Origin: Kluyvera georgiana ATCC 51603
GTDB taxonomy: Bacteria > Pseudomonadota > Gammaproteobacteria > Enterobacterales > Enterobacteriaceae
Direction of reading: 5' to 3'
Assembly: GCF_001654985.1 (NCBI RefSeq)
Contig: NZ_LXEU01000039.1
Span: 62,001-126,000 of the forward strand
DNA: 64,000 nucleotides
The notes below the pieces were generated by a model. The model made no database searches. It saw only the letters and a list, made by a program, of their open reading frames with translations, and was not told the origin of the DNA. The translations under genes and the position numbers were made by a program. Positions within the stretch are counted from its first letter, which is position 1. Each line of letters opens with the position of its first letter. Below, one piece after another: positions 24,760 through 33,626 of the stretch.

Positions 24760-26184
24760 TTACACAATCTCCTGCGCGTACTGATACAGCGCCTTCAGCA
24801 GCGACAGCTTGTCATTATTCCCTTCATGCTGCCCGTACAGCATCTCCAGCTCCTGCGCGTAGGCCTGTAAAAATTCCGGGGTGAAGATCTGCCGACGGTG
24901 TTCCAGCCAGCGCTGTTGTTCATTTTCATCCAGCGTGCCGGGGAAGTTACGCGCGCGGAAGTTAAACAGCAGTTTCTCAATACGCGGGTCGGCGAAGGTA
25001 ATGTCCAGTGCCGGCAGATTGCGCGGTTCAGTCTCCAGCACAATCTTCATTGCCGCCCGGTCAGCATCGCTAAAGAAACCGTTATAGAGCTGGGCATCGA
25101 CGTTGTCCGAGGGTACAAACGGCTCGGCTTCTGCAAAAATCGCCACCACCTTCTCGCGCACCTGCGGGTTATCGCGCAACTGCTTCAGGTTATCCAGGCA
25201 GTGCTGTCGATTAATGCCTAAGCGGTCTGCGTCTTCCGGGCGCAGGGTATTGGCCTGCGCCAGTACCGGGCACTTATTCAGATGCACCAGCTTAATCGGT
25301 ACCGGCGAGGTGTCGCCGAGCTCGGCCTTCGGCGTATACAGACGCTCGCGCAGCGTATCGGCGTCCAGCTCGAGCAGCGGGGAGATGTCGCCCGCCAGAT
25401 CGACCATGATCACCGCGTTACGGTTATCCGGATGCCAGGCCAGCGGCGCAATCCAGCTGGTGTTTCCGCGCCAGGCGCCAAACATCCCCGAGACATGCAC
25501 CAGCGGCTTCATCTGCGGGACGTCAATCAGCGTCATCAGTTTGTTTTTGCCACGATAGGCGTACAGATAATCAAACAGCTTCGGTTGCTGGGCCTTTACC
25601 AGCTTCGCCATGGCGATGGTGGCGTAAACGTCGGCCATCGCATCATGGGCGTTACTGTGTTCAATACCGTTGGCTTTGGTTAAATGCTCCAGACGAAAGC
25701 TCGGCAGACCGTCATCGTTTTCCGGCCAGTTAATGCCGTCCGGGCGCAGGGCATAGCAGGCGCGCATGACGTCAAGCAGGTCCCAGCGCGAATTCCGGTT
25801 TTGCCAGCTCCAGGCGTAAGGATCATAAAAGTTACGGTAGAAAATATTGCGCGTCACTTCATCATCAAAGCGGACGTTGTTGTAGCCCACCACGCAGGTT
25901 TCCGGCACCGTGAAAATATCGTGGATGCGTTTGGCAAATGCCGATTCATTCTCGCCTTTGGCGCGCGCTTCCTGCGGGGTAATGCCGGTAATTAACACCG
26001 CTTCCGGCTGCGGCAGATAGTCGTCCGCCGGCTTACAGTAAAAAACCTCCGGCTCACCGATGATGTTGAAGTCCTTATCGGTACGAATAGCGGCGAACTG
26101 CGCGGGTCTGTCGAGGGAAGGGCTGGTTCCGAACGTTTCATAGTCGTGAAACAGGAATCCCGGCGCGCTGGAGGTCTCTTGCAT
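24760..26184 (-). CDS. sbcB: Exodeoxyribonuclease I
   Basis: Processive 3'-5' exonuclease on single-stranded DNA, working in mismatch repair and recombination and binding SSB. Length 474 aa agrees with ExoI (475 aa). DEDD active-site motifs: FLFHDYETFG (D and E near residues 14-16), VGYNNVRFDDEVTRN, and SNAHDAMADVYATIAMAK. The internal ATG (26184, MQETSSAPGF) aligns with the family start; an in-frame ATG 27 bases upstream is also possible. Confidence 0.96.
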   Translation of the reverse strand: MQETSSAPGFLFHDYETFGTSPSLDRPAQFAAIRTDKDFNIIGEPEVFYCKPADDYLPQPEAVLITGITPQEARAKGENESAFAKRIHDIFTVPETCVVGYNNVRFDDEVTRNIFYRNFYDPYAWSWQNRNSRWDLLDVMRACYALRPDGINWPENDDGLPSFRLEHLTKANGIEHSNAHDAMADVYATIAMAKLVKAQQPKLFDYLYAYRGKNKLMTLIDVPQMKPLVHVSGMFGAWRGNTSWIAPLAWHPDNRNAVIMVDLAGDISPLLELDADTLRERLYTPKAELGDTSPVPIKLVHLNKCPVLAQANTLRPEDADRLGINRQHCLDNLKQLRDNPQVREKVVAIFAEAEPFVPSDNVDAQLYNGFFSDADRAAMKIVLETEPRNLPALDITFADPRIEKLLFNFRARNFPGTLDENEQQRWLEHRRQIFTPEFLQAYAQELEMLYGQHEGNNDKLSLLKALYQYAQEIV

Positions 26185-26398
26185 GGCGTTAACTGTGTCC
26201 GTGTATGGCATTGAATACCCATGGTAAACGATTTAGCCTGGCATCAGAAGCGCCAGAACCGTTTCTGGAATCCGACATGCAGGGGATTTTTTTGTGTGAA
26301 AATAGAGATATGTCATATTTTCTTGCAATTTAGCCCTGTCATGAGGCACAAACTTCCGTAAAAAGGACGGCGAATTTGTAAAAGTTGAGGATGTTCCG

Positions 26399-27565
26399 TT
26401 GAAAGCCCGTTTTCTTGTTGCCGTTTCTTTGCTTGCTTCGAGCGTTTCGTGTGCATTTGCCGACAATATCGCAATGCCTGCTGTCACCCCGCCCGCGATT
26501 AAAGCCGGTTCGTGGGTACTTATGGATTATACCACCGGGCAGATTTTAACCGCAGGTAATGAACATCAGCAGCGCAATCCGGCCAGTCTGACTAAGCTCA
26601 TGACCGGCTACGTGGTGGATCGGGCTATTGATAGCCATCGTATTACGCCGGATGACATCGTCACCGTCGGGCGCGATGCCTGGGCGGCGGCTAACCCGGT
26701 GTTTAATGGTTCGTCGCTCATGTTCCTCAAAGCGGGTGACCGCGTTTCGGTTCGCGATCTGAGCCGTGGCCTGATTGTTGATTCCGGCAATGACGCCTGC
26801 GTGGCGCTGGCGGACTACGTGGCCGGCGGCCAGCCGCAGTTCGTTAAAATGATGAATGACTACGTGCAGAAGCTGAATCTGCGCGACACGCACTTTGAAA
26901 CCGTTCACGGCCTTGATGCGCCGGGCCAGCACAGCTCGGCTTACGATCTGGCGGTACTTTCGCGCGCGATTATTCACGGCGAGCCAGCGTTCTACCATAT
27001 GTACAGCGAGAGGAGCCTGACGTGGAACGGTATTACCCAGCAGAACCGTAACGGCCTGCTGTGGGAAAAAACCATGCACATCGACGGCCTGAAAACCGGG
27101 CATACTTCCGGCGCAGGGTTTAACCTGATCGCGTCATCGGTGGACGGTCAGCGTCGCCTGATTGCCGTCGTGATGGGGGCCGACAGCCCGAAAGGGCGTG
27201 AGGAGCAGGCGCGTACGCTGCTGCGCTGGGGCCAGCAAAACTTTGATACCGTGCAGGTTCTGCAAAACGGTAAAAAAGTCGGTACCGAGCGTATCTGGTA
27301 TGGCGATAAAGAGAAGATTGCCCTCGGTACCGATCAGGATTTCTGGTTAGCGCTGCCGAAAGCCGAAGTGCCAAATATTAAAGCCAAATACGTGCTGGAT
27401 AAAAAAGAGCTGGAAGCGCCGCTGGCCGCCCATCAGCGGGTGGGGGAAATTCAACTGCTCGACCGCGATAAAGTGGTGGCGCAGTGGCCGCTGGTGACGC
27501 TGGAAAGCGTGGGTAAAGGCGGGCTGTTTTCACGCTTAAGCGATTACCTGCATCATAAAGCCTGA
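26399..27565 (+). CDS. dacD: D-alanyl-D-alanine carboxypeptidase DacD (PBP6b)
   Basis: Periplasmic class C penicillin-binding protein trimming terminal D-Ala from peptidoglycan pentapeptides (388 aa, as in E. coli). It has a signal peptide (residues 1-21, ending around ASSVSCAFA), the catalytic SxxK in NPASLTKLMTGY, SGN in VDSGNDACVALAD and KTG in GLKTGHTSGAGFN. The C-terminal beta domain and amphipathic tail (FSRLSDYLHHKA) anchor it to the membrane. The start is TTG, with GAGG 8 bases upstream. Confidence 0.95.
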   Translation: MKARFLVAVSLLASSVSCAFADNIAMPAVTPPAIKAGSWVLMDYTTGQILTAGNEHQQRNPASLTKLMTGYVVDRAIDSHRITPDDIVTVGRDAWAAANPVFNGSSLMFLKAGDRVSVRDLSRGLIVDSGNDACVALADYVAGGQPQFVKMMNDYVQKLNLRDTHFETVHGLDAPGQHSSAYDLAVLSRAIIHGEPAFYHMYSERSLTWNGITQQNRNGLLWEKTMHIDGLKTGHTSGAGFNLIASSVDGQRRLIAVVMGADSPKGREEQARTLLRWGQQNFDTVQVLQNGKKVGTERIWYGDKEKIALGTDQDFWLALPKAEVPNIKAKYVLDKKELEAPLAAHQRVGEIQLLDRDKVVAQWPLVTLESVGKGGLFSRLSDYLHHKA

Positions 27566-27590
27566 TGTAAACCTGATTATCCTTGATTAG

Positions 27591-27615
27591 CGCCCCTCTT
27601 TTCAGGGGCGTTTTT
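27591..27615 (+). terminator. Rho-independent terminator after dacD
   Basis: CGCCCCT, a CTTTTC loop and AGGGGCG followed by TTTTT. It separates dacD from yeeA, which argues that yeeA starts at 27685 and not further upstream. Confidence 0.92.
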
Positions 27616-27684
27616 GCGCTCCCGGTGGTCGTTGCCTGGCGGAGCAGGTACAATTTGCCCTTTCGTTTTTTGTGGAGAGTGGGT

Positions 27685-28743
27685 GTGCGTCCGGATAAGT
27701 CACTCAGCCCGTTTGAAATACGCTTATATCGACACTATCGTACCGTGCACGGCGCGCGTATTGCGCTGGCCTTTGTCCTGACGTTTCTAATCGTCCGCCT
27801 GCTCGGCATTCCTGACGGTTCATGGCCGTTGATCACGCTGGTGGTGGTCATGGGGCCGATTTCGTTCTGGGGCAACGTGGTTCCGCGCGCCTTCCAGCGG
27901 ATTGGCGGTACGGTACTTGGCTCCGCGCTGGGTCTGGTCGCCCTCAAGCTGGAACTTATCTCACTGCCGCTGATGATTATCTGGTGCGCGGCGGCGATGT
28001 TCCTCTGCGGCTGGCTGGCGCTGGGTAAGAAACCGTATCAGGCGCTGCTGATTGGCATCACGCTGGGGGTGGTGGTCGGCGCGCCGCCGGGCGATATGAC
28101 CACCGCGCTGTGGCGAAGCGGCGACGTCATTTTCGGCTGTCTGCTGGCGATGCTATTTACCGGTATCTGGCCGCAGCGGGCGTTTATCCACTGGCGTATC
28201 CAGATGGCCACCTTCGTTACCCAGTTTAACCGTATCTATCAGGCGGGCCTGTCGCCGAACCTGATTGAGCGGCCGAGGCTGGAAAAACACCTGCAAACGG
28301 TACTCAACGATGTGGTGAAAATGCGCGGCCTGATTACCCCGGCCAGCAAAGAAACGCACATTCACAAAGGCATCTTTGAGGCGATCCAGACCGTGAGCCG
28401 CAATCTGGTGTGTATGCTGGAGCTGCAAATTAACGCCCACTGGGCGACCCGCCCAAGCCATCTGCTGATGCTCAACGCCCAGACGCTGCGCGAAACCCAG
28501 ACCATGACGCAGCAAACGCTGCTCTCCATCGCCCACGCGCTGTACGAAGGTAATCCGCGCCCCATTAAGGCCAACAGCGAGAAGCTCAACGACATTGTCG
28601 CCGAACTGCGCCAGCTGGTGAACGACTACAAGGGCGATAACCTTTCGGAAACGCCGATTCATGGCTACGTCTGGCTGAGCATGGAACTGGCGCGTCAACT
28701 GGAGCTACTCTCCAGCCTGATGTGCCGCGCATTGCGTAAATAA
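27685..28743 (+). CDS. yeeA: FUSC-family inner membrane protein YeeA
   Basis: A 352-aa membrane protein equal in length to E. coli YeeA. It has five to six hydrophobic segments in the first 165 residues (for instance IALAFVLTFLIVRLLGIPDG) and a cytoplasmic helical C-terminal half. The fusaric-acid-resistance-like family is related to the aromatic carboxylic acid exporter AaeB, but the YeeA substrate is unknown. GTG at 27685 (MRPDKSLSPFEIRLYRHYR) is used because GGAGAG precedes it and the longer open frame would start inside the dacD terminator. Confidence 0.92.
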   Translation: MRPDKSLSPFEIRLYRHYRTVHGARIALAFVLTFLIVRLLGIPDGSWPLITLVVVMGPISFWGNVVPRAFQRIGGTVLGSALGLVALKLELISLPLMIIWCAAAMFLCGWLALGKKPYQALLIGITLGVVVGAPPGDMTTALWRSGDVIFGCLLAMLFTGIWPQRAFIHWRIQMATFVTQFNRIYQAGLSPNLIERPRLEKHLQTVLNDVVKMRGLITPASKETHIHKGIFEAIQTVSRNLVCMLELQINAHWATRPSHLLMLNAQTLRETQTMTQQTLLSIAHALYEGNPRPIKANSEKLNDIVAELRQLVNDYKGDNLSETPIHGYVWLSMELARQLELLSSLMCRALRK

Positions 28744-28944
28744 AAGGCAGATGCGCAGGGTTTTGCGTCTGGTTGTTTCGATTCAGCTGGATTTAGGGTT
28801 ATGATGAACCCAAAGCAAAAATGATTGTTTGCCGCAACGGTGATACGCGAAGTCATACTGGTTGAAGGGGATATCAGTAATGTGTACCTTATCGTGTAGC
28901 CGTTGTTTTAACGAATCCGACTCTCAACTATCAGGGGTATAAAA

Positions 28945-29265
28945 ATGGAAACCACGAAACCTTCGTTTCAGGACGTACTGGAGTTTGTACGTTTGTTCCG
29001 TCGTAAGAACAAACTGCAGCGCGAAATCCAGGACGTTGAGAAAAAGATCCGTGACAACCAGAAGCGTGTCCTGCTGCTGGACAACCTCAGCGACTACATC
29101 AAACCGGGCATGAGCGTTGAAGCTATTCAGGGCATTATTGCCAGCATGAAAGGCGACTATGAAGATCGCGTTGATGACTACATCATCAAAAATGCTGAAC
29201 TGTCTAAAGAACGCCGCGACATCTCTAAGAAACTCAAAGTGATGGGCGAGCAGAAAGGCGAGTAA
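28945..29265 (+). CDS. tmaR: TmaR (YeeX), polar PTS enzyme I regulator
   Basis: A 106-aa, charged coiled-coil protein almost identical to E. coli TmaR over the first 95 residues (start [15 protein letters not shown]). In E. coli it clusters at the cell pole and sequesters phosphotransferase enzyme I. The C-terminus is slightly shorter here. It stands alone, with about 200-base flanks on both sides. Confidence 0.95.
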   Translation: METTKPSFQDVLEFVRLFRRKNKLQREIQDVEKKIRDNQKRVLLLDNLSDYIKPGMSVEAIQGIIASMKGDYEDRVDDYIIKNAELSKERRDISKKLKVMGEQKGE

Positions 29266-29463
29266 CCGTCATTCTCGGGTGGCGGCGCTGCCGTCACCTG
29301 GTCAATTCCGTTTTTCCTTTCTTCCTACCGCCACAACCTCAGTGACATCGCGAGCAATGCGGAGTATAAAGCTCTGTGTTTGATATATTAGCCACAGTGA
29401 TGTGGGAACATATTGATATCAAAGGATCTCGCTAACCATGCTGCAACATCAGGAAGCGCAATC

Positions 29464-30006
29464 ATGATGCTGGTGACCGGCGGCGCACGCAGCGGCAAGA
29501 GCCGCCACGCTGAATCGTTACTCAGCCAGTATCCTCAGGTTTGCTATATCGCCACCTCGCAGATTTTCGACGCCGAGATGGCCGAGCGTATTCAACATCA
29601 TCGGGACAGTCGCCCCGCGCACTGGCGCACCGAAGAACGCTGGCAACATCTTGCCGACATTATTACCCCCCACAACGATCCCAACGAAGCCATCTTACTG
29701 GAATGCATCACAACGCTGGTGACCAACATTCTCTTTGCCTCGGGCAACCCGGACGAGATTGAGCGATGGGACTTCGACGCGCTGGAACGCGAAGTTAACG
29801 CCGAAATCGACGCGCTGATAGCGGCTTGTCGAGCCTGCCCGTCGCCGGTGGTGCTGGTCACCAATGAAGTGGGGATGGGCATCGTGCCCGAGAATCGTCT
29901 GGCCCGGCATTTCCGCGATATTGCCGGGCGCGTGAACCAAAAGCTGGCGCAGGCGGCGGATGACGTCTGGCTGGTGGTATCAGGGATTGGAGTCAAAATA
30001 AAATGA
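29464..30006 (+). CDS. cobU: Adenosylcobinamide kinase / adenosylcobinamide-phosphate guanylyltransferase
   Basis: Bifunctional nucleotide-loop assembly enzyme (180 aa) that phosphorylates adenosylcobinamide and attaches GMP. It has the P-loop [13 protein letters not shown] (residues 5-17), the GMP-accepting histidine region [16 protein letters not shown], and the [22 protein letters not shown] block. ATG at 29464 is chosen because AGGAAG lies 8 bases upstream and the length then equals the family; a longer frame from 29413 is unlikely. First gene of cobUST, overlapping cobS by 4 bases. Confidence 0.95.
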   Translation: MMLVTGGARSGKSRHAESLLSQYPQVCYIATSQIFDAEMAERIQHHRDSRPAHWRTEERWQHLADIITPHNDPNEAILLECITTLVTNILFASGNPDEIERWDFDALEREVNAEIDALIAACRACPSPVVLVTNEVGMGIVPENRLARHFRDIAGRVNQKLAQAADDVWLVVSGIGVKIK

Positions 30007-30743
30007 GCCGACTGTTTTTCGCCACACTTTCGTTTATGAGCCGTCTGCCGGTGCCGCAGCGCTGGTCGCAGGGGCTGGATTTAGACCGCTACGTCAGCGG
30101 CGTGATCACCTTTCCGTTTATTGGCTTGCTGCTCGGGGCGCTGAGCGGCCTGGTATTTATCATCGTTCAGGCCTGGTGCGGGATCCCGCTGGCGGCGTTC
30201 TTTGCGGTACTGGCGCTGGCGCTGCTGACCGGGGGCTTCCATCTGGATGGGCTGGCAGATACCTGCGACGGTATTTTCTCTGCTCGCCGCCGTGAAAAGA
30301 TGCTGGAAATTATGCGCGACAGCCGTCTCGGTACGCACGGCGGCCTGGCGCTGATCTTCGTCCTGCTGGCGAAAGTGCTGGCCGTCAGCGAACTGGCGCT
30401 ACGCGACACGCCGATGCTGGCCGCCATTGCTGGCGCCTGTATTGCCGGGCGCGCGGGGTCGGTGCTGATGATGTACCGCCACCGCTATGCGCGGGAAGAG
30501 GGGCTGGGCAATCTGTTTATCGGCAAAATCAGCTTCCGCCAGACCTGGGTTACGCTGGTTATCGGCGGCGCACTGGTTACCGCCATGCTGGGTATGCATG
30601 GCCTGCGTGCGTTGCTGGTGGCGTTTATTGGCGTCTTTATTTTAGGCCTGTTGCTGAAACGCACGCTCGGTGGACAAACCGGCGATACGCTGGGGGCGGC
30701 AATTGAGCTAGGCGAAGTGATTTTCTTGCTGGCGCTACTGTAA
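30003..30743 (+). CDS. cobS: Adenosylcobinamide-GDP ribazoletransferase (cobalamin synthase)
   Basis: Integral membrane enzyme (246 aa) joining adenosylcobinamide-GDP to alpha-ribazole to form adenosylcobalamin. The conserved metal-binding motif [14 protein letters not shown] (about residues 76-89) and [12 protein letters not shown] are visible, with several hydrophobic segments. ATG overlaps the cobU stop (ATGA). Confidence 0.96.
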   Translation: MSRLFFATLSFMSRLPVPQRWSQGLDLDRYVSGVITFPFIGLLLGALSGLVFIIVQAWCGIPLAAFFAVLALALLTGGFHLDGLADTCDGIFSARRREKMLEIMRDSRLGTHGGLALIFVLLAKVLAVSELALRDTPMLAAIAGACIAGRAGSVLMMYRHRYAREEGLGNLFIGKISFRQTWVTLVIGGALVTAMLGMHGLRALLVAFIGVFILGLLLKRTLGGQTGDTLGAAIELGEVIFLLALL

Positions 30744-30773
30744 GCCAGCGTTTAACGGGGTAAATAATAAAAT

Positions 30774-31826
30774 ATGCAAACACTGGCTTCATTATTAGCG
30801 GCGATTCCTGACGTCGATAACGTCGCGATGGCACAAGCACAGCAACATATTGATGGGCTGCTGAAACCCACCGGCAGCCTGGGGCGTCTGGAGTCTTTGG
30901 CGGTGCAGTTGGCCGGTATGCCGGGGCTGCACGGTACGCCGCAGGTGGCGAAGAAAGCCATCCTCGTAATGTGCGCTGACCACGGCGTCTGGCATGAAGG
31001 GGTCGCGGTCTCTCCTCAGATTGTCACGGCAATTCAGGCGGCAAATATGACTCGCCACAATACCGGCGTCTGCGTGATGGCGGCACAGGTCGGTGCCGAC
31101 GTACACGTGATGGATGTCGGCATTGATGCCGATCCGATTCCCGGCCTTATTGATATGAAGGTCGCGCGCAGCAGCGGCAATATTGCGCAGGGTCCGGCGA
31201 TGAGTGCCGAGCAGGCGCAGTCGGTACTGATGTCGACCATCAATTATACGCGCCAATTGGCAGAGCAGGGCGTGACGCTGTTTGGCGTGGGCGAGTTGGG
31301 CATGGCGAATACTACCCCGGCAGCGGCGATGGTGAGCGTGCTCACCGACAGCGAGCCGGAAGCGGTGGTAGGCGTAGGCGCAAACCTGCCGCAGACGCAG
31401 CTGGGGCATAAAGTTGAGGTCGTTCGCCGCGCTATCGCTGTGAATCAGCCGAACGCCGACGATGGTCTTGACGTGCTGACGAAAGTAGGCGGCTATGACC
31501 TGCTGGGAATGACCGGCGTGATGCTCGGCGCCGCGTCCTGTGGCCTGCCGGTGGTGCTGGATGGTTTCTTGTCCTACGCGTCGGCGCTGGCCGCCTGTCG
31601 GATTGCGCCTGGCGTGAAGCCATATCTGATCCCTTCGCACTTCTCCGCCGAGAAGGGCGCGCGCATCGCGCTCGCGCATCTGGAGCTTGAGCCGTATCTG
31701 CACATGGAGATGCGTCTTGGTGAAGGCAGCGGCGCGGCGATGGCGATGCATATCGTGGAATCGGCTTGCGCCATGTACAACCGCATGGGCACGTTGGCGG
31801 GCAGCAATATCGTCCTGCCGGTATAA
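30774..31826 (+). CDS. cobT: Nicotinate-nucleotide--dimethylbenzimidazole phosphoribosyltransferase
   Basis: Makes alpha-ribazole 5'-phosphate from nicotinate mononucleotide and dimethylbenzimidazole (350 aa). Visible motifs: [48 protein letters not shown] and the C-terminal catalytic Glu region [16 protein letters not shown]. With cobU and cobS it completes lower-ligand assembly; no corrin-ring genes are in the window, so here it supports cobinamide salvage unless cbi genes lie elsewhere. Confidence 0.96.
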   Translation: MQTLASLLAAIPDVDNVAMAQAQQHIDGLLKPTGSLGRLESLAVQLAGMPGLHGTPQVAKKAILVMCADHGVWHEGVAVSPQIVTAIQAANMTRHNTGVCVMAAQVGADVHVMDVGIDADPIPGLIDMKVARSSGNIAQGPAMSAEQAQSVLMSTINYTRQLAEQGVTLFGVGELGMANTTPAAAMVSVLTDSEPEAVVGVGANLPQTQLGHKVEVVRRAIAVNQPNADDGLDVLTKVGGYDLLGMTGVMLGAASCGLPVVLDGFLSYASALAACRIAPGVKPYLIPSHFSAEKGARIALAHLELEPYLHMEMRLGEGSGAAMAMHIVESACAMYNRMGTLAGSNIVLPV

Positions 31827-31831
31827 GGTTC

Positions 31832-32722
31832 TTACTTCGCTAACATTTGGCGAAGTAACCATTCCCGCAGCGTCACAATATCCCGGCGCTGCGCGGTTTC
31901 TTCGGTCGCCACCAGATAGTAGTTTGCGCCGGGCAACGTCATGTTGAACGGCGCCGTCAGCACGCCACGTTGTAACAAATCTCTCGCCAGCAACTCACTG
32001 GCAATCACCACCCCTTGGCCCGCGACTGCCGCCTGTAGCGCATGCGTCTCATCGCTAAAGGTCAATCCAGCATGGATATTTAAGCCCGCAGGTCCGTAGC
32101 GCTGTTGCCAGTGTTCCCAACTGGGTTCATCGGCGGGGACGCGGCGGTTTTCGACGTGGAACAGCGTGACTGACTGTAAATCCTCCGGCTGGCGTATGTT
32201 CAGTGTCGGGCTGGCGACGACGATAAAGCGATCGGTATACAGCAGCGTGCAGTGCAGCGCCGCTTCCGGCGTCTCGCGATAGCGGATCGCGACGTCTACG
32301 CTGCGCTGGCTGAGATCGACCCGCTCGACGCTAGTGTGCAGGCGGAGATCGATAGCCGGAAATTCCGCTTTAAAGTCAGCCAGCCTCGGAACCAGCCAGT
32401 GGGTAAGGAAATTGGAGGTGGTGGTCACCGTGAGCGCCGGCGGTTGCTGGGCGCGAAGCACCTGTACTGTCGCCTCTTCCAGCGCGGCAAACGCGCGTTG
32501 AGTTCCTGCATAAAGCACTCTTCCGCTTTCCGTCAGGCTCATACCCTGCGCGCTGCGCTCGCAGACCCTGCACCCAAGCACTGACTCCAGTAGTTTGATT
32601 TGATGGCTGACTGCCGTGGCGCTCACACCCAGCGTGTCGGCGGCCCGTTTAAAGCTCTGGCTTTCGGCGACTGCGTGGAACGCCCGCAGCGCGCCAAGCG
32701 GCGGGAGGCGTATTTTCTTCAT
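31832..32722 (-). CDS. LysR-type transcriptional regulator (GcvA/AmpR-like)
   Basis: A 296-aa LTTR with an N-terminal winged helix (LPPLGALRAFHAVAESQSFKR at residues 6-26, then the recognition helix VSATAVSHQIKLLE) and a periplasmic-binding-type effector domain (about 93-296). The PLGALRAF start is typical of the GcvA-like subgroup. It is convergent with cobT and divergent from the small membrane-protein gene at 32847, its likely target. The ligand is unknown. Confidence 0.9.
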   Translation of the reverse strand: MKKIRLPPLGALRAFHAVAESQSFKRAADTLGVSATAVSHQIKLLESVLGCRVCERSAQGMSLTESGRVLYAGTQRAFAALEEATVQVLRAQQPPALTVTTTSNFLTHWLVPRLADFKAEFPAIDLRLHTSVERVDLSQRSVDVAIRYRETPEAALHCTLLYTDRFIVVASPTLNIRQPEDLQSVTLFHVENRRVPADEPSWEHWQQRYGPAGLNIHAGLTFSDETHALQAAVAGQGVVIASELLARDLLQRGVLTAPFNMTLPGANYYLVATEETAQRRDIVTLREWLLRQMLAK

Positions 32723-32846
32723 ACCTGAGTTTTTCTCATCTATAGCTGAAAACTATGCGTTTGTTTAAGCCATTATATAGGGCGTAGGCTACCCGGCATG
32801 TAAAGCGAGAAATGAATTATTCTCATGATGATGTCGGGAGTCGAAA

Positions 32847-33365
32847 ATGAGTACAGAGATACACAACGTGACGTTGCCGAGCGAAGAGAGTGCGGTACGC
32901 GCCATTGCGCTAGGTTGCGGGACGGCGGCGGCGGGCCTGTTGCTGAGAATGGCGACAATGGTTGGGGTGGGAATCAGCATGATCTTGTTGGCCGCATTGG
33001 CTGTGAGCATCGGTCTGGGGGGCATATTGGCACGTCAGCGGGGGATAGCGCGTCACGGCTTTCTACTGGCCGCCGCGGGCTGGTTGCTGGTGCTGCTGAC
33101 AATTCTGAACGGTCATATAGGAAACGTGCTGTTACCCGGTATTCTCATCGGCGGTGTGGGGCTGGGACTGGCTCACGGCCGGTACCTTGTTGAGAAACGA
33201 ATGGGCACGACGATAAGTTGCGTTGCAGCGGTGACGGCCGTTTTACTGATTCAGGCTTGTGCTGCACCGGGATTGATGGGGTACGTCTTTGCTTTTGCGT
33301 TACCCATCGATCTCGCCTTACTGGGGGCGCTACTGGTCCGGATTGCGGAACAGGAAAGGCGTTGA
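32847..33365 (+). CDS. Small hydrophobic membrane protein of unknown function
   Basis: A 172-aa protein with about five hydrophobic segments (around 24-57, 67-85, 88-104, 118-135 and 140-160) and almost no soluble domain. I do not recognise a family. It is divergent from a LysR regulator with about 124 bases between, an arrangement suggesting regulation by it. It ends just before a strong terminator and a tRNA-Asn gene. A small transporter-like role is possible, but nothing in the sequence proves it. Confidence 0.65.
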   Translation: MSTEIHNVTLPSEESAVRAIALGCGTAAAGLLLRMATMVGVGISMILLAALAVSIGLGGILARQRGIARHGFLLAAAGWLLVLLTILNGHIGNVLLPGILIGGVGLGLAHGRYLVEKRMGTTISCVAAVTAVLLIQACAAPGLMGYVFAFALPIDLALLGALLVRIAEQERR

Positions 33366-33370
33366 AAGCA

Positions 33371-33404
33371 AAAATCCCGCTTAAGTTTCCTTAAGCGGGA
33401 TTTT
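33371..33404. terminator. Bidirectional Rho-independent terminator
   Basis: AAAATCCCGCTTAAG and CTTAAGCGGGATTTT form a 15-bp stem with a TTTC loop between the small membrane-protein gene and the opposing tRNA-Asn. T-runs occur on both strands. Confidence 0.93.
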
Positions 33405-33410
33405 AAAATG

Positions 33411-33486
33411 TGGCTCCTCTGACTGGACTCGAACCAGTGACATACGGATTAACAGTCCGCCGTTCTACCGACTGAACTACAGAGGA
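33411..33486 (-). tRNA. tRNA-Asn (GTT)
   Basis: 76 bases including an encoded CCA. The reverse strand begins TCCTCTGTAGTTCAGTCGGT, has the GTT anticodon within GGACTGTTAATCC, the T-loop GGTTCGAGTCC, and ends AGAGGAGCCA. It is identical to the copies at 35255 and 41399. Its 3' end contains the 17-bp core used by asn-tRNA-targeting integrative elements; this copy is unoccupied. Confidence 0.99.
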
Positions 33487-33626
33487 ATCGTGTGAACGAG
33501 GCGCATATTATCGGGGTACCCCGTGGTTGTCAAAGCCTGATTTGCAGAAAATAAATCGTTTGCTGATTAAATCTGCAATCAGGCTGAAAACTGACGTTTA
33601 TTGCCGATTTTACCCGCAACCCACCC

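Noticed and set aside
29266..29463. Cobalamin riboswitch before cobU
   Set aside because: No B12-box-like sequence was found; the region is short and only a small hairpin is visible.
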